Part shown: piece after piece, positions 14,795 to 14,893 of the stretch
How the letters are laid out: the number at the start of each line of letters is the position of its first letter
How positions within the stretch are numbered: the stretch's first letter is position 1
Assembly (NCBI GenBank): GCA_049642385.1
Contig: JBAROU010000210.1
Location: 1 to 14,893 of the forward strand
Direction: 5' to 3'
Length of the DNA stretch: 14,893 nt
Source: JBAROU01 sp049642385
GTDB taxonomy: Bacteria; Chloroflexota; Dehalococcoidia; DSTF01; RBG-16-68-14
Notes under the pieces: generated by a model
The model's database searches: none
Told to the model about the DNA's origin: nothing
Seen by the model: the letters and a program-made list of their open reading frames with translations, nothing else
Made by a program: the position numbers and the translations under genes

Positions 14795-14893
14795 CCCTTC
14801 GCCGCCTCTACGAACGCCGAGGCACCCTGAGCCAGCAGCGCCTCTGCCAACCGCGTGCCCGCCGCCTCGGCGTCCATGGTCGAGCCGGTGACG
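14791..14893 (-). CDS. hemC: Porphobilinogen deaminase, C-terminal end (partial)
   Basis: The last 33 residues of a protein are readable on the minus strand (VTGSTMDAEAAGTRLAEALL...), ending at TGA 14793-14791; the gene runs off the window. The DAEAAGTRLAEALLAQGA pattern fits the C-terminal helix of HemC, which polymerises porphobilinogen to hydroxymethylbilane. The four-base ATGA overlap with cobA-hemD and the pathway order support this. The catalytic cysteine region is outside the window, so identity rests on the tail and context. Confidence 0.75.
   Translation of the reverse strand, partial: VTGSTMDAEAAGTRLAEALLAQGASAFVEAAKG

Overview
The window is high-GC bacterial DNA with dense, mostly minus-strand, short-gapped genes. 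The gene content is a heme/tetrapyrrole set with a CobA-HemD fusion, a PAC2-family protein next to hemB, an ECF41-type sigma factor and FadD-like ligase. Several extragenic palindromic repeats occur between genes. Together these suggest an environmental Chloroflexota (or less likely an actinobacterium), probably from a metagenome assembly. This placement is an inference; there is no rRNA gene or clear phylogenetic marker.

Layout. (1) 1-602: two small divergent genes, a basic Lys/Ala/Arg-rich protein and a four-cysteine zinc-ribbon protein, bracketed by an 11-bp inverted repeat that resembles the edges of a small inserted unit. (2) 763-5385: an FAD-oxidoreductase module. Two full-length paralogous phytoene-desaturase-like flavoproteins on the plus strand flank a minus-strand glycerophosphodiester phosphodiesterase. 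The second flavoprotein is followed by an ECF41 sigma factor with a fused C-terminal regulatory domain. An exact ECF41-type promoter (TGTCACA-N16-CGTC) lies upstream of the flavoprotein/sigma pair, so the sigma factor probably drives its own operon. A degenerate copy with the same spacing lies upstream of the first flavoprotein. (3) 5405-9830 and onward: minus-strand genes, in transcription order PAC2 protein, hemB, a YggX-like iron-trafficking protein with four cysteines, a HAD hydrolase, a methyltransferase, hemL and a 61-residue unknown protein. (4) 10833-12398: an acyl-CoA ligase. (5) 12479-13248: an AbrB-type antitoxin and PIN toxin whose promoter and operator reach into the 3' end of cobA-hemD. 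(6) 13262-14893: cobA-hemD, coupled by an ATGA overlap to the 3' end of hemC, which runs off the window.

How the genes work together. HemL makes 5-aminolevulinate, HemB condenses it to porphobilinogen, HemC and HemD make uroporphyrinogen III, and the CobA domain methylates it toward precorrin-2 (siroheme or B12). All are read in one direction, but the hemC-cobA/hemD part is separated from hemB and hemL by a toxin-antitoxin module, an acyl-CoA ligase and other genes, as if an ancestral hem operon had been interrupted. The most interesting part is the self-regulated ECF41-flavoprotein module, for which promoter, sigma factor and likely target are all visible here.
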